From Deinococcus sedimenti (GTDB lineage: Bacteria > Deinococcota > Deinococci > Deinococcales > Deinococcaceae): 64,000 nucleotides of DNA. The notes below the pieces were generated by a model. That model ran no database searches. It was not told the DNA's origin and saw only the letters and a program-made list of their open reading frames with translations. The DNA lies in NCBI RefSeq assembly GCF_014648135.1, contig NZ_BMQN01000001.1, positions 372,001-436,000 of the forward strand, in the 5' to 3' direction. Shown here one piece after another: positions 51,399 through 61,597 of this stretch (position 1 is the first letter of the stretch; every line of letters starts with the position of its first letter). The position numbers and the translations under genes are program-made.

Positions 51399-53867
51399 AT
51401 GAACAACGAGCACCCCATCAATATTCCCGAGCCGCGCATGGAGCGGTACAACCCGCACGCCATCGAGAAGAAATGGCAGACCGCCTGGGAGCAGAGCGGC
51501 CTGTACAGGTTCAACGAGGACGCGCCGGGTGAGAAGTTCTACGCCCTGACGATGTTCCCGTACCCCAGCGGGAACCTGCATATCGGGCACTGGTACGCGA
51601 ACGTCGCGCCGGACGCCCGGGCGCGCTGGCTGCGGATGCGCGGGTACAACGTGCTGTTCCCGATGGGGTTCGATGCGTTCGGCCTGCCCGCCGAGAACGC
51701 CGCCATCAAGAACAGGACGAATCCGGCGACGTGGACGTACGCGAACATCGAGCGGATGACCGGGCAGTTCCAGGCGATGGGCACCATGATCGACTGGAGC
51801 CGACAGTTCGCCACGTGCGACCCGGAGTACTACCGCTGGAACCAGTGGTTCTTCATCGAGTTCTACAAGCGCGGCCTGGCGTACAAGAAGGGCGGGCTGG
51901 TGAACTGGTGCCCGAAGGACCAGACGGTGCTGGCGAACGAGCAGGTCGTGAACGGCCACTGCGAACGCTGCGGCACGGCCGTCGAGAAACGCAACCTGAG
52001 CCAGTGGTACATGAAGATCACGGACTACGCCGACGAGCTGCTGGACTTCAGTGACACGGACATGCCCGAGAAGGTCCGCCTGATGCAGACGAACTGGATC
52101 GGGAAGTCCGTGGGGGCCGAGGTGACCTTCGACACGCCCGCCGGGCCGGAGACGGTGTTCACGACCCGTCCGGACACCCTGATGGGCGCGACGTTCATGG
52201 TGCTGGCCCCCGAGCACGCCAAGGTGGCCCAGCTGACCACCGACGAGCAGCGCGCGGAGGTCGAGGCGTACGTGGCGGCAGCGGGCCGCAAGACGGACGT
52301 GGAACGCCAGCAGGAGGGCGAGAAGACCGGCGTGTTCACCGGCAGTTACGCCACGCACCCCATCACCGGTCATCAGCTGCCGATCTGGGTGGCGGACTAC
52401 GTGCTGGTCACGTACGGCACCGGGTCGATCATGGCCGTGCCCGCGCACGACGACCGTGACTTCGCGTTCGCGCGCAAGTTCGGCCTGGACGTCGTGGAGG
52501 TCATCCGCGCCGAGGGCGCCGAGCCGATGGCCGAGGACGCGACGGAACCCTACACCGGCGAGGGCGTCATCGTGAACAGCGGCGAGTTCGACGGATTGAG
52601 CGGCGGGAAGGCCAGCATCGCCGGGATCGTCGAGCAGCTGGAGGCGCGCGGGATCGCGAAGGCGAAGACCACGTACCGCCTGCGCGACTGGCTGTTCGCC
52701 CGCCAGCGCTACTGGGGCACCCCGATCCCGTTCGTGCACTGCCCCGAGCACGGCGCGCAGCCCGTCCCCGAGGACCAGCTGCCCGTGCGCCTGCCGGAGA
52801 ACGTGGAGTTCACCCCGACCGGCCAGAGCCCCCTGAAACTGGACACCGAGTGGCTGAAGACCACCTGCCCCGTCTGCGGGGGGGAAGCCGAGCGTGACAC
52901 GGACACCATGGACACCTTCGTGGATTCGTCATGGTACATGTACCGCTACCTGAGCCCCGACTACCACGAGGGCCCCTTCGATCCCGCCAAGGACCCCATG
53001 ATGCCCGTGGACCTGTACACGGGCGGCATCGAGCACGCGATCCTGCACCTGCTGTACTCGCGCTTCTGGATCAAGGTCATGCGCGACATGGGACTGACGA
53101 AGCACAGCGAACCCTTCGCGCACCTGCGCAACCAGGGCATGATTCTGGGCGAGGACGGCGAGAAGATGAGCAAGTCGCGCGGCAACGTCGTCGATCCGGA
53201 CGACCTGGTGCGCGAGTACGGCGCGGACACCGTGCGCACGTACCTGATGTTCATCGCCCCGTGGGAACTGGGCGGCCCGTGGGACCCGCAGGGCATCAAC
53301 GGCCCGGCCAAGTGGCTGAGCCGCGTGTGGACCCTGTTCACCGACGACAAGGTCACCGGCCCCGCCGAGACCGTCAGTGAAGCGGACCTGCGCTTCGCGG
53401 TGCACAGCACCCTGAAGAAGGTCACCGGGGACTTCGAACGCCTGAGCTTCAACACCATCGTCGCGTCGCTGATGGAACTGACGAACACCCTGGTCAAGGC
53501 CAAGCGCGCCCCGGTGTTCGGCACGCCCGCCTGGGACGAGGCGCTGGACATCTTCAACCGCCTGCTGGCCCCCGTGGTGCCGCACATCGCTGAGGAGATC
53601 TGGGCCGCGCGCGGTCAGGAGGGCAGCGTGCACACCGCCGCGTGGCCCGCCGTGGACGAGCAGGCCGCGACCCGCGACACCGTCACCATGGGCGTGCAGG
53701 TCAGTGGCAAGGTGCGCGGGCAGGTCACGATCAGCAAGAGCGCCACGCAGGACGAGGCGATGGCCGCCGCGAAGGAGAACGCCGACGTGGCCCGCTTCAT
53801 CGAGGGCAAGCAGATCGTCAAGGAGATCTACGTGCCCGGCCGCATCATCAACATCGTCGTGAAGTGA
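51399..53867 (+). CDS. leuS: Leucyl-tRNA synthetase
   Basis: An 822-aa class I synthetase. HIGH motif at 61-64 ([17 protein letters not shown]), zinc-like [11 protein letters not shown], the CP1 editing domain ([19 protein letters not shown] and the late DDRDFAFA), and KMSKS (about 589-593, [12 protein letters not shown]). GAAGGAG stands before the ATG, so translation uses a leader, as expected for a transcript with a leader peptide upstream. Confidence 0.96.
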   Translation: MNNEHPINIPEPRMERYNPHAIEKKWQTAWEQSGLYRFNEDAPGEKFYALTMFPYPSGNLHIGHWYANVAPDARARWLRMRGYNVLFPMGFDAFGLPAENAAIKNRTNPATWTYANIERMTGQFQAMGTMIDWSRQFATCDPEYYRWNQWFFIEFYKRGLAYKKGGLVNWCPKDQTVLANEQVVNGHCERCGTAVEKRNLSQWYMKITDYADELLDFSDTDMPEKVRLMQTNWIGKSVGAEVTFDTPAGPETVFTTRPDTLMGATFMVLAPEHAKVAQLTTDEQRAEVEAYVAAAGRKTDVERQQEGEKTGVFTGSYATHPITGHQLPIWVADYVLVTYGTGSIMAVPAHDDRDFAFARKFGLDVVEVIRAEGAEPMAEDATEPYTGEGVIVNSGEFDGLSGGKASIAGIVEQLEARGIAKAKTTYRLRDWLFARQRYWGTPIPFVHCPEHGAQPVPEDQLPVRLPENVEFTPTGQSPLKLDTEWLKTTCPVCGGEAERDTDTMDTFVDSSWYMYRYLSPDYHEGPFDPAKDPMMPVDLYTGGIEHAILHLLYSRFWIKVMRDMGLTKHSEPFAHLRNQGMILGEDGEKMSKSRGNVVDPDDLVREYGADTVRTYLMFIAPWELGGPWDPQGINGPAKWLSRVWTLFTDDKVTGPAETVSEADLRFAVHSTLKKVTGDFERLSFNTIVASLMELTNTLVKAKRAPVFGTPAWDEALDIFNRLLAPVVPHIAEEIWAARGQEGSVHTAAWPAVDEQAATRDTVTMGVQVSGKVRGQVTISKSATQDEAMAAAKENADVARFIEGKQIVKEIYVPGRIINIVVK

Positions 53868-54093
53868 AGCCGACGCGCCGGATCCGACTGTCCTGACGGC
53901 AGTCAGGTCCGGCGCGGACGGGGAGCCGGGGCCGGATGGGGAGACGATCAACTCCTATCCAGCTCCGGCTCCCTGTTGGTGAAGCAAATCAGTGTTCAGG
54001 CTGCCGGGCGGCCTGCGTGCCCCCCCCACTCCACGCTCGTTCGCAAAGCTGCTCGGCGTGCTGCGGTGGCGTAGGAGCCTGGGAATGCTGTGG
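53868..54093. other. Intergenic region with two long hairpins after leuS
   Basis: A 16-bp stem with two mismatches (53875-53890 with 53900-53915) begins 8 bp after the leuS stop. A second, longer imperfect stem (about 53921-53943 with 53952-53975) follows. No T run. They probably serve leuS and the convergent GGDEF gene as terminators. No further gene seen. Confidence 0.6.
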
Positions 54094-55653
54094 TCAGTCG
54101 TGGTCGCTGACGTTGTTGCGGCCCTCTCGTTTCACCTGGTACAGGCGGCGGTCCGCGTCGCCGACCAGTTGCGTGAAATCTGGGCGGGTCACCTGCGCCA
54201 CGCCGATGCTCAGCGTCACGCGCAGGCCGGCCGCCACCTCGTGCCAGGGGTGCAGGCGGATCAGCTGCTGCAGGTCGTGGCAGCTGTCGCGCAGGTCCTC
54301 GACCGGCGCGGCGCGCAGCAGCACGAATTCCTCACCGCCGTACCGGGCGGCGATGTCGCCGGGGCGGGCCACATCGAGAATCATGCGTGCCACGCGCTGC
54401 AGGACCAGGTCGCCCGTCTGGTGGCCCCAGGTGTCGTTCACGACCTTGAAGTGATCCACGTCGATCAGCGCGGCGCTGACCGGCGTGTCCTCGGTGGCCG
54501 TCTGGGCGAGGTGCTCGCCTTCCGTGAACAGGTGCTCGCGGTTGGACAGCCGCGTCAGGTGATCGGTGCGGCCCAGTTCGCGGATGCGGGCGTTCAGGGC
54601 ACGGAGTTCCTGCAGGTGAGCCTGGAGTTCCTGGTTGCGCTGGCGTTCCTCACGTGCCTGGTCCTGCAGCGCGTGAATGCGGGACAGGACTTCGAACGTC
54701 TGGATGTTCTGGCGGCGTTCGGCGGCGTGGGTGCGGCGGGTGTAGGCCAGGGTCTCCCGCAGGTGCGTCAGGGCCTGCGGCAGGTCGCCCAGCTGCTCGA
54801 ACGCGCTGCTCAGCTGCTCGTGCAGGTCGGGCAACAGGACGTGGTCGCCCAGGACGCGCAGGTCGTTCAGCGCGGTGCTCAGCAGCCCGACCCGGCGGTC
54901 CGGTTCGGTGCGGGCGGCCAGGGTCAGCGCGACCGAGGCCCGCAGCTCCGGGTTGCGGCTGGCTGCCTGCAGGTCCCACAGGCGCTGTTCTGTCCGGGCG
55001 GCCTCAGGGTCCGCGAGGGGCAGCTGGAGTTCCAGTTGCGTGCAGCGCAGGCTGGCTTCCAGATGCGGGTGCTGGTCGAGGTGCGGGTACCGCAGCGCCT
55101 CCGTGAGGTGCTGGCTGGCCCCGGTCAGGTCGCCCTGATCGCGGGCGAACTCCGCGAGGTTCGCGTGCGCGATGGCCACGCCGAACGGGTAGTCCAGCTG
55201 CCGGAAGGTGCTCAGCGCCTCGGTGATGTGCGCGTGGGCGCGGTGGGGGTCACTGTGGCGCAGCTCGACGGCCAGGTCGTGCAGGGCCGTGGCAGTCAGC
55301 TCGGCGTCCTCAATGTGGCGGGCCAGGGCCACCTGCTCCTCGTACAGTTCCACGGCGCGGTCGGCGCGGTTCAGGGTGCTCTGCAGCGCCGCGAGGATGT
55401 TCAGGCCGCGCCCCAGCCAGACACTTGGCGCGCCGAGGCGCAGCGTGCTGATGGCGGCGGTCACCTCCTCGGTCGCCTGGGGCAGCTGACCGTCCCGCCA
55501 GTCGAGGTAGGCCCGCAGGACGCTGGCCTGCGCGTGCGCGGGCGTATGAAGGTGCGCCACGGCGCTGGTCCGTGCCCGGGCGGGCTCGCTGTCGCGGTAA
55601 TCCCAGGCGTCTCCCAGGGACAGAGGTGGGGGGGGTGGCTCGTCGGGCGTCAC
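54094..55653 (-). CDS. TPR-like diguanylate cyclase (GGDEF)
   Basis: A 519-aa signalling protein. Residues 30-320 are TPR-like helical repeats (AVELYEEQVALARHIEDAELTATALHDLAVELR; AHANLAEFARDQGDLTGASQHLTEAL). A short coiled coil (about 320-360) leads into a GGDEF domain with DVDHFKVVNDTWGHQTGD and the intact active site RYGGEEF; RPGD five residues before GGEEF is the inhibitory I-site. No membrane helix, so the enzyme is cytosolic. Makes cyclic di-GMP. GTG start. Confidence 0.93.
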   Translation of the reverse strand: MTPDEPPPPPLSLGDAWDYRDSEPARARTSAVAHLHTPAHAQASVLRAYLDWRDGQLPQATEEVTAAISTLRLGAPSVWLGRGLNILAALQSTLNRADRAVELYEEQVALARHIEDAELTATALHDLAVELRHSDPHRAHAHITEALSTFRQLDYPFGVAIAHANLAEFARDQGDLTGASQHLTEALRYPHLDQHPHLEASLRCTQLELQLPLADPEAARTEQRLWDLQAASRNPELRASVALTLAARTEPDRRVGLLSTALNDLRVLGDHVLLPDLHEQLSSAFEQLGDLPQALTHLRETLAYTRRTHAAERRQNIQTFEVLSRIHALQDQAREERQRNQELQAHLQELRALNARIRELGRTDHLTRLSNREHLFTEGEHLAQTATEDTPVSAALIDVDHFKVVNDTWGHQTGDLVLQRVARMILDVARPGDIAARYGGEEFVLLRAAPVEDLRDSCHDLQQLIRLHPWHEVAAGLRVTLSIGVAQVTRPDFTQLVGDADRRLYQVKREGRNNVSDHD

Positions 55654-55711
55654 GGTGCCCTCACGATACGTGCTCGTGGGACGTTCGCGGTCCCGTGTGC
55701 CGTCGCCCCCG

Positions 55712-56698
55712 TCAGGGGGTCGCCCAGAACGACCGCAGGGCGGTGACCACCTCGGCCGTCTTCTCGAAGTGGGGCAGGCCGTCGGTGCCCTCGATCCGTA
55801 CGGCGCGCACGCCGGGCTGCGCCGTGAACTGGGGCAGTCGGTCGAAGGACACGAACGCGTCCTGGTCGTACAGGACCAGCGTGGGCACCGTCAGGCGGCT
55901 GTAGAGGTCCGCGTAGGCGTCGGCAGTGAACAGCTGCCCGCTGATGAAGTACAGCGGGGCGTACTTCGCGCCGGGCTGCCGGGTGGTGTCCAGCGAGTAG
56001 TTCACGAGGCCCTGATCGACCGGGCCGCGGAAGGAGCGGCTCAGGAAGTACTCGATGCTGATGCGGGTGCGCAGCAGCGCGTACAGCGGCGTGCTGAATG
56101 TGTTCAGGCGGCTATACAGCGTCTGCCCGCCGTCCTCGTTGGTGGCCCGCTGCGTGCCGCCGCGCGGCTGGCCCAGCCCGCTGGGGCTGATGAGGGCGAG
56201 GCTGCGGATGCGCGGCTCCTGCAGCGCGGCCCGCGCGGCGAATTCACTACCGAGGCTCAGGGCGACGACGTCCACGTCGCGGCCCAGTTCGGCGACCAGG
56301 GCGGTGAGCGCGGCCGTCATCAGGGCGGGCGTGTACTTCACGTCCGGGCGGTCACTGCTGCCGAACCCCGGCCATTCCAGCGCGTACACCGGGCGCGTCC
56401 CTGCGAAGGCGTCCCAGAGCGGTTTCATCTCGTAGGCACTCGCGGCGGCGTTCACGCTGACCGTCAGGACCAGCGGGCGGCCCTCGCCGCGCGTGTCGGC
56501 GGAGTACGCGACCCGCCCGAAGCCCGGCAGGGTCAGGAACCGCCGCTCGCCGCTCAGGGCGGGCCGCAGCGCCGGGGCGGTCGCGGCCGTCTGGGCGGGC
56601 GGCGTCTGGGTGGCCTGGGCGGCCGCCACCGCGCCCACCGTCAATCCGGCGAGCAGCAGGGTGAGGGTCGCGGCGCGGCGCAGTCGGGAGGACGTCAT
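55712..56698 (-). CDS. Exported alpha/beta hydrolase
   Basis: A 328-aa protein with a signal peptide (about 1-28) and an alpha/beta-hydrolase fold. [20 protein letters not shown], the nucleophile [19 protein letters not shown] (SLGSE elbow), Asp in [19 protein letters not shown] and His in [14 protein letters not shown] make up the triad. Probably acts outside the membrane on a lipid or ester. GGGAGG precedes the ATG. Confidence 0.85.
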   Translation of the reverse strand: MTSSRLRRAATLTLLLAGLTVGAVAAAQATQTPPAQTAATAPALRPALSGERRFLTLPGFGRVAYSADTRGEGRPLVLTVSVNAAASAYEMKPLWDAFAGTRPVYALEWPGFGSSDRPDVKYTPALMTAALTALVAELGRDVDVVALSLGSEFAARAALQEPRIRSLALISPSGLGQPRGGTQRATNEDGGQTLYSRLNTFSTPLYALLRTRISIEYFLSRSFRGPVDQGLVNYSLDTTRQPGAKYAPLYFISGQLFTADAYADLYSRLTVPTLVLYDQDAFVSFDRLPQFTAQPGVRAVRIEGTDGLPHFEKTAEVVTALRSFWATP

Positions 56699-56784
56699 GC
56701 CCTCATCCTCCCGGCCTCACCGGCCCGGAACTGTCCGGAGGCACCCACTGTGCCTTCATGGGGCCTTCGGCGACGCCGCTGCAC

Positions 56785-56790
56785 TATGCT
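56785..56790 (+). promoter_or_regulatory. -10 box of crtE
   Basis: TATGCT 8 nt before the ATG at 56799. Confidence 0.55.
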
Positions 56791-56798
56791 GCCCGGCG

Positions 56799-57794
56799 AT
56801 GCGTGCCGAACTGCTGTCCCGCGTGCTGTCCCTGCTGCCCGACCCCGCCAGCGCCCCCCGCGCGGAACTCGCCGCGTACCACGCCATGCTGCGCGACTAC
56901 CCCCAGCGGGGCGGCAAGGGCATCCGCAGCGACCTGCTCCTCGCCAGCGCCCGCGCGCACGGCGTGCAGCCCGGCACGCCCGCCTGGGACGGCGCGCTGT
57001 GGCTCGCGGCGGCCCTGGAACTGTTCCAGAACTGGGTGCTGATCCACGACGACATCGAGGACGACAGCGAGGAACGCCGCGGCCGCCCGGCCCTGCACCG
57101 CCTGCACGGCGTGCCCCTGGCGATCAACGTCGGGGACGGCCTGCACGCGTACATGTGGGCCGCCGTGCACCGCGCGGGCGTCCCGGGCGCCATGCAGGCG
57201 TTCCTGGACATGATCCACCGCACCGCCGAGGGTCAGCACCTCGACCTGGGCTGGGTGGAGGCCCGCGAGTGGACCCTCACGGAGGGCGATTACTTGGACA
57301 TGGTGCGCCTGAAGACCGCGTACTACACGGTCGTCGTGCCGTTGCAACTGGGCGCGCTGGCCGCGGGGGCCGCGCCGCACCCGGACTTCCTGCCCGCCGG
57401 GCTGGCGCTGGGCGCGGCCTTCCAGATCCGCGACGACGTGCTGAACCTGAACGGCGACCCCGCCAAATACGGGAAGGAGATCGGCGGGGACCTGCTGGAA
57501 GGCAAACGCACCCTCATCGTCCTGCACTGGCTGGCGCACGCCCCGGCCGACCAGCGCGACGCGTTCCTGGCTCAGATGCACCGCGCTCGCCCTGACAAGG
57601 ACCTGGAGGTGATCGCGGACATCCACCGCTGGCTGCTGGACAGCGGGAGCGTCGCCTACGCGCAGGCCTACGCGGACCGCGAGGCCGTCACCGGGCTGAA
57701 TGCGCTGGAAGGCGCACTGGCTGGCGTGGCCGACCCGCAGGCGGCGCAGGACCTGCTGGGCGCCATGCGGACCCTCGCCACCCGCGACCACTGA
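56799..57794 (+). CDS. crtE: Geranylgeranyl diphosphate synthase
   Basis: A 331-aa trans-polyprenyl synthase. First Asp-rich motif VLIHDDIEDDSEERRGRPALH (Asp84, Asp85), second motif FQIRDDVLNLNGDPAKYGKEIGGDLLEGKRTL. The residues before the first motif (ELFQNWVLIHDD) are small, which fits a C20 product. It supplies GGPP to CrtB and to quinone or lipid pathways. Leaderless. Confidence 0.88.
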   Translation: MRAELLSRVLSLLPDPASAPRAELAAYHAMLRDYPQRGGKGIRSDLLLASARAHGVQPGTPAWDGALWLAAALELFQNWVLIHDDIEDDSEERRGRPALHRLHGVPLAINVGDGLHAYMWAAVHRAGVPGAMQAFLDMIHRTAEGQHLDLGWVEAREWTLTEGDYLDMVRLKTAYYTVVVPLQLGALAAGAAPHPDFLPAGLALGAAFQIRDDVLNLNGDPAKYGKEIGGDLLEGKRTLIVLHWLAHAPADQRDAFLAQMHRARPDKDLEVIADIHRWLLDSGSVAYAQAYADREAVTGLNALEGALAGVADPQAAQDLLGAMRTLATRDH

Positions 57795-57808
57795 ACCCGA
57801 ATCCCGAT

Positions 57809-57833
57809 AGGAGGGGGCCGCGCCGCCCCTCCT
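57809..57833. terminator. Hairpin between crtE and the formylglutamate hydrolase gene
   Basis: AGGAGGGG (57809-57816) and CCCCTCCT (57826-57833) between convergent genes. Confidence 0.55.
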
Positions 57834-57843
57834 GTCTGTCCGC

Positions 57844-58635
57844 TCAGCCCTGCGCGAGACTCAGCGCCTGCGGCGCGAAGCGGGCAAAGGCCTCGTTCAG
57901 CGCCCGGATCACTTCGTGTCGCGGGGTGCCGTCCGCGTGCAGGTACAGCCCGGAATTCATCTCGATGCCGAACGCCGCGCGGCCCGGTGCGCCGTACGTG
58001 GCGCTGATGGTGTCGGTCTCCCACGGCACGCCCACCTGCACGTCCGGGTACGGGGTGCCCGCCAAGACCGGCGCGAACGCCGCGGCGCAGGCGTCCCGCA
58101 GCGCCGCCCACCGCGCCTGTGGGTAGGTCGGCGCGTCCGGCGTGCCAGTCATCAGGCACACGCCGGGCCGGGGCGTGCCGGTGTCGTGACTCAGGGCCGG
58201 GCCACTGGGCGCCATGCAGTGGCCCACGATCACCAGTGTCGCCTCCCTGGCCTCCTGCGCCACCAGCGCGTGGAAGGGATCCCAGTAGCGGCGCAGCCGG
58301 GCCTCCCGCGCGGCCGCCGACAGCGTGAACCCCGCCGGGTACAGCGGCTCGCGGTCGAAGGTGCTCAGCTTGATCACACCGTTCTCGTCCCGGTCACCGC
58401 GCTCGCGGTTCAGGTCCACCGCGAACCGGCTCCAGGAGGCCTGCACGGTCCGCGCGCCCGGCAGGTGAAAGATCAGGTCCGTGAAGGGGTCGCCGTCGAG
58501 AAAGACGCGGCTCAGGAGCGACTCGCGCGCCCCGGCGTTCAGGAGGTCCGGGCCGAGCATGTCACCCAGCACCTCGGCGGGCAGCGCGCCGGACGGGTGC
58601 GGCGTCACGACCAGCAGTCGGTCAAGTTCAGGCAC
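57844..58635 (-). CDS. N-formylglutamate amidohydrolase-like protein
   Basis: A 263-aa protein of the FGase family. LVVTPHPSGALPAEVLG, FAVDLNRERGDRDENGVIK, GHCMAPSGPALSHDTGTPRPGVCLMTG and AFGIEMNSGLYLHADGTPRH are family segments. Hydrolyses N-formylglutamate or another N-acyl amino acid. The start is GTG 58635, 6 nt after minus-strand TATGCT; a longer frame from 58701 crosses the promoter. Confidence 0.85.
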   Translation of the reverse strand: MPELDRLLVVTPHPSGALPAEVLGDMLGPDLLNAGARESLLSRVFLDGDPFTDLIFHLPGARTVQASWSRFAVDLNRERGDRDENGVIKLSTFDREPLYPAGFTLSAAAREARLRRYWDPFHALVAQEAREATLVIVGHCMAPSGPALSHDTGTPRPGVCLMTGTPDAPTYPQARWAALRDACAAAFAPVLAGTPYPDVQVGVPWETDTISATYGAPGRAAFGIEMNSGLYLHADGTPRHEVIRALNEAFARFAPQALSLAQG

Positions 58636-58641
58636 GTCCGG

Positions 58642-58647
58642 AGCATA
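58642..58647 (-). promoter_or_regulatory. -10 box of the formylglutamate hydrolase-like gene
   Basis: Minus-strand TATGCT, 6 nt before the GTG at 58635; this sets the start. Confidence 0.6.
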
Positions 58648-58673
58648 GCCCGCCCGGTCGGCGGTGCGTGAGG

Positions 58674-59771
58674 TCAGCGGGGCCACAGGCGGCCGGTCCA
58701 CCCGGCCGGGTTGGTGCCCTCGCCCCGCACGCGGATCTCGAGGTGCAGGTGCGCCCCGGCGCTCAGGCCGGTGTTGCCCACCTCGCCCACCCTGTCGCCC
58801 CGCTTCACCTTCTGCCCCACTTTGGCCGTCACGCGGCTCTGGTGGAAGTACAGGCTCACGACCCCCGCTCCGTGGTCGATGACGACCAGCCCGCCGCGCA
58901 CCGGGTACTGCCCGGCGATCACGACCGTGCCGTCGTTCACGGCCAGCACGGGCGTCCCGGCCCTCGCGGAGTAGTCGGTGCCGAAGTGGTACGCGACCGG
59001 GCCGCCCGCCACGTACGTGCGCGGCTGCCCGAACGACGAACTGCTCGGCGTGACGCCCCTGAGCGCGGGTGCGAACGGTTTCGTCCAGGCCTGCGGGGTG
59101 CGGCGCGCGTATGCCTTCTCCACCAGCGCGTCCTCCGCTGCGCGGGCGGGGTCCACCAGCACCCGGCTCACGCTGGGCGGCAGGTTCAGGTGCTGGATGG
59201 GGTCCTCCAGGCCCAGCACCGGAATGCGCCCCCGGACCAGCTGCCCGTCCAGGCTCACCTCGTACACGACGGGGGTGGTCTTGCCCAGCACCACGCGTCC
59301 CACCACCACGAACTGCTCCGCGCCGCCCACAGGCCGCAGGACCTCGTTCGGCATCCGGACGTCCTCACCGACCTCGCTGGGGAACCGCACGGTCGCGAGT
59401 GCGGCGCGCGGGCCACTCAGGCTGATCAGGAACGCGTCGCCCATCCGCAGGCTGGTCGGCACCGTGATGTTCACGCCCGCGATCCGCGCCGTGGCGGGCG
59501 TGGGCGTCAACTGCCCCGCCGGGAGCGGCGCGGGCAGCCCCGGCTTCTCGGTCGCGGTGGGCGGCACCGCACCCTTTACGGGGAGTTGAATGGTCTGCCC
59601 GACCTCCAGCGTGGTGCCGGGCAACTGGTTCAGCCGTAGCAGGGCGTCCACGGTCGTCCCGTTCGCCCGCGCGATCGAGTACAGCGTGTCCCCGGCCCGC
59701 ACCACGTACGGGGCCGCCAGGGCAGGCAGCGCGGTCAGGAGCAGCAGGGCGGCCAGCGTTCGGCGCGTCAT
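58674..59771 (-). CDS. LysM-M23 peptidoglycan endopeptidase
   Basis: A 365-aa exported protein: signal peptide 1-19, LysM ([44 protein letters not shown], about 20-65), a linker and beta-rich spacer, and a C-terminal M23 domain with HFGTDYSARAGTPVLAVNDGTVV and GLSAGAHLHLEIR (the zinc His/Asp set HxxxD and HxH). Cuts peptide cross-links in cell-wall glycan. Leaderless (TAGTCT, 7 nt). Confidence 0.92.
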   Translation of the reverse strand: MTRRTLAALLLLTALPALAAPYVVRAGDTLYSIARANGTTVDALLRLNQLPGTTLEVGQTIQLPVKGAVPPTATEKPGLPAPLPAGQLTPTPATARIAGVNITVPTSLRMGDAFLISLSGPRAALATVRFPSEVGEDVRMPNEVLRPVGGAEQFVVVGRVVLGKTTPVVYEVSLDGQLVRGRIPVLGLEDPIQHLNLPPSVSRVLVDPARAAEDALVEKAYARRTPQAWTKPFAPALRGVTPSSSSFGQPRTYVAGGPVAYHFGTDYSARAGTPVLAVNDGTVVIAGQYPVRGGLVVIDHGAGVVSLYFHQSRVTAKVGQKVKRGDRVGEVGNTGLSAGAHLHLEIRVRGEGTNPAGWTGRLWPR

Positions 59772-59778
59772 GAGCCCC

Positions 59779-59784
59779 AGACTA
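59779..59784 (-). promoter_or_regulatory. -10 box of the LysM-M23 gene
   Basis: TAGTCT on the minus strand, 7 nt before the ATG. Confidence 0.55.
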
Positions 59785-59801
59785 CGCGTAGGACGTGAGA
59801 A

Positions 59802-59831
59802 GCCGCCCCCGCGCCCACATCCGGAGGCGGC
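59802..59831 (-). terminator. Hairpin after dtd
   Basis: GCCGCC (59802-59807) and GGCGGC (59826-59831); on the minus strand it follows dtd by 14 bp and continues into TTCT. Confidence 0.55.
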
Positions 59832-59845
59832 GCCCTCGTGCCTGC

Positions 59846-60286
<441 letters not shown>

Positions 60287-60287
60287 G

Positions 60288-60566
60288 TCAGTTGGTGTCA
60301 GTGCTGCTGGGCGCGGCGAGGCGTTCGCGGACGCTGGCGATCGCGTCGGTGAGCAGGTCCGCCTCGGTGAAGTCCAGGTTGCCGCGGGTCTTCTCGGCAA
60401 GCATGGTCAGGAGTTTCAGGCTGCGTTCGGCGGTCTGGCGGGCGCGGCGTTCTTCGAGCAGGCCGTCGCGGGCGGCGCTGGCGGTCGCGGCGTTCAGGTC
60501 GCCTAGGGCGGCCTCGGCGGTCGCCTGCAGGGAATTCACGAGTCCGACGAATTCGGGGTTCGACAT
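60288..60566 (-). CDS. DUF1844 family protein
   Basis: A 92-aa acidic helical protein: EFVGLVNSLQATAEAALGDLNAATASAARDGLLEERRARQTAERSLKLLTMLAEKTRGNLDFTEADLL is the DUF1844 pattern. Unknown role; often near translation or cofactor genes. TACACT lies 7 nt before the ATG. Coupled to dtd. Confidence 0.85.
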   Translation of the reverse strand: MSNPEFVGLVNSLQATAEAALGDLNAATASAARDGLLEERRARQTAERSLKLLTMLAEKTRGNLDFTEADLLTDAIASVRERLAAPSSTDTN

Positions 60567-60573
60567 GGCTGGA

Positions 60574-60579
60574 AGTGTA
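60574..60579 (-). promoter_or_regulatory. -10 box of the DUF1844-dtd pair
   Basis: Minus-strand TACACT, 7 nt before the ATG. Confidence 0.6.
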
Positions 60580-60757
60580 GCGGCTGCCAGTGGTTCGCCG
60601 CCCGCCTGCGGGGCAGGAGGCCTGCATACGGGTTCCGTCTGTTTCGTTCACAAACAGGAAGGACACCGGTTTGCCAACTCCACGCCCGGAACCCGTTTCT
60701 CTCCTGCTCGCTCTGCTCGGGTTGAAAGGTCTGCAAACCTTGCAACCGGAGTCCGTC

Positions 60758-61120
60758 TCAGCTCAGGCGGGGGCGTTTGCTGCGGGCCTCGCGGCGGGTT
60801 TTGGGGTCCAGCCCGATGAGCAGGAAGAAGTTCTCCAGAGCGTTTTCCTGGCCCTTGATGTCCGGGTGTTCGTGTTCGGGTGTGCCGGTGACGAAGGGCA
60901 GGGTGCGGTACAGCTCCAGGGCGTGGGTGATGACCTCGTCGGGGCCGTGGTCGTCGGCGAACGCGCCGAGGCGGGTGTAGACCTCGCGGCGGCTCTCGGC
61001 GTGTTTCAGGAACGCGTCGGGGTGGGGGGTTTCGCCCGCGCGGAGCATGTCCTGCCGGGCGATGCGGCGGTAGTGCTTGAGTCCGGTCTGGATCTGCTCG
61101 GTGGAGAGGATTTCCTTCAT
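60758..61120 (-). CDS. Hypothetical protein
   Basis: A 120-aa soluble helical protein from the ATG at 61120, with GGAGG upstream. It starts MKEILSTEQIQTGLKHYRRIARQDML and ends with a basic tail KTRREARSKRPRLS. Neither a family nor a function is recognised. Confidence 0.75.
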   Translation of the reverse strand: MKEILSTEQIQTGLKHYRRIARQDMLRAGETPHPDAFLKHAESRREVYTRLGAFADDHGPDEVITHALELYRTLPFVTGTPEHEHPDIKGQENALENFFLLIGLDPKTRREARSKRPRLS

Positions 61121-61597
61121 GCCGTCCTCCAGGGTACCCCGTGGGGTCGGGGGTGGGTCGGATGTGTCTGTTGGGTCGAGTATAGGCGGGCGTGTGGGGC
61201 GCCGGGTCGTGGAGCGCCCGGCGGATGGGGGGCATCGTGAGATCGTGCCCCCTCTGCATGATGATGTGCATGATGTGTAAGAAGTGACCGATGTGGCTGG
61301 GTGGATGAGGCGACCGGTCATCATCCGTTTGGGGGATGCTCATCACGGGTGCCGACGCGCCGTGAGAATCCTGAGGATGTGCCCTTTTCGCCAAATCCTG
61401 TCTGAGCTGTGCTGAACAGGCTTTCGGTCGCAATCTCATGCATGAGCTGGTTTCTGAGAATCATGGCCAGAACACTGATCGGCTGACTCATAAATCAGAC
61501 TCAGAGGCGCATAGAGGACGTATAGGCGCATACTGCGCCCCCGAATGCGGATGAATTAAGGACGAATAAATAAAGGTAGGTTAAACTTTGCCTACCG
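61121..61597. other. 477-bp AT-richer intergenic region
   Basis: Between the divergent hypothetical gene and the LysM-NlpC gene. It contains a TGCATGATG direct repeat (near 61256), the perfect palindrome CTCATGCATGAG (61435-61446), two copies of AGGCGCATA, the second part of a GGCGCA/TGCGCC hairpin (near 61528), and the hairpin before the next gene. No coding frame with normal codon bias. It may hold a long 5' UTR or a small RNA. Confidence 0.55.
61575..61596 (+). promoter_or_regulatory. Hairpin or operator directly before the LysM-NlpC start
   Basis: GGTAGG (61575-61580) and CCTACC (61591-61596), with TAAACT (61582-61587), a possible -10, in the loop, one base before the ATG. Confidence 0.5.

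Noticed and set aside
61121..61597. A cyclic di-AMP (ydaO) riboswitch before the NlpC/P60 gene
   Set aside because: The conserved core could not be found by eye.
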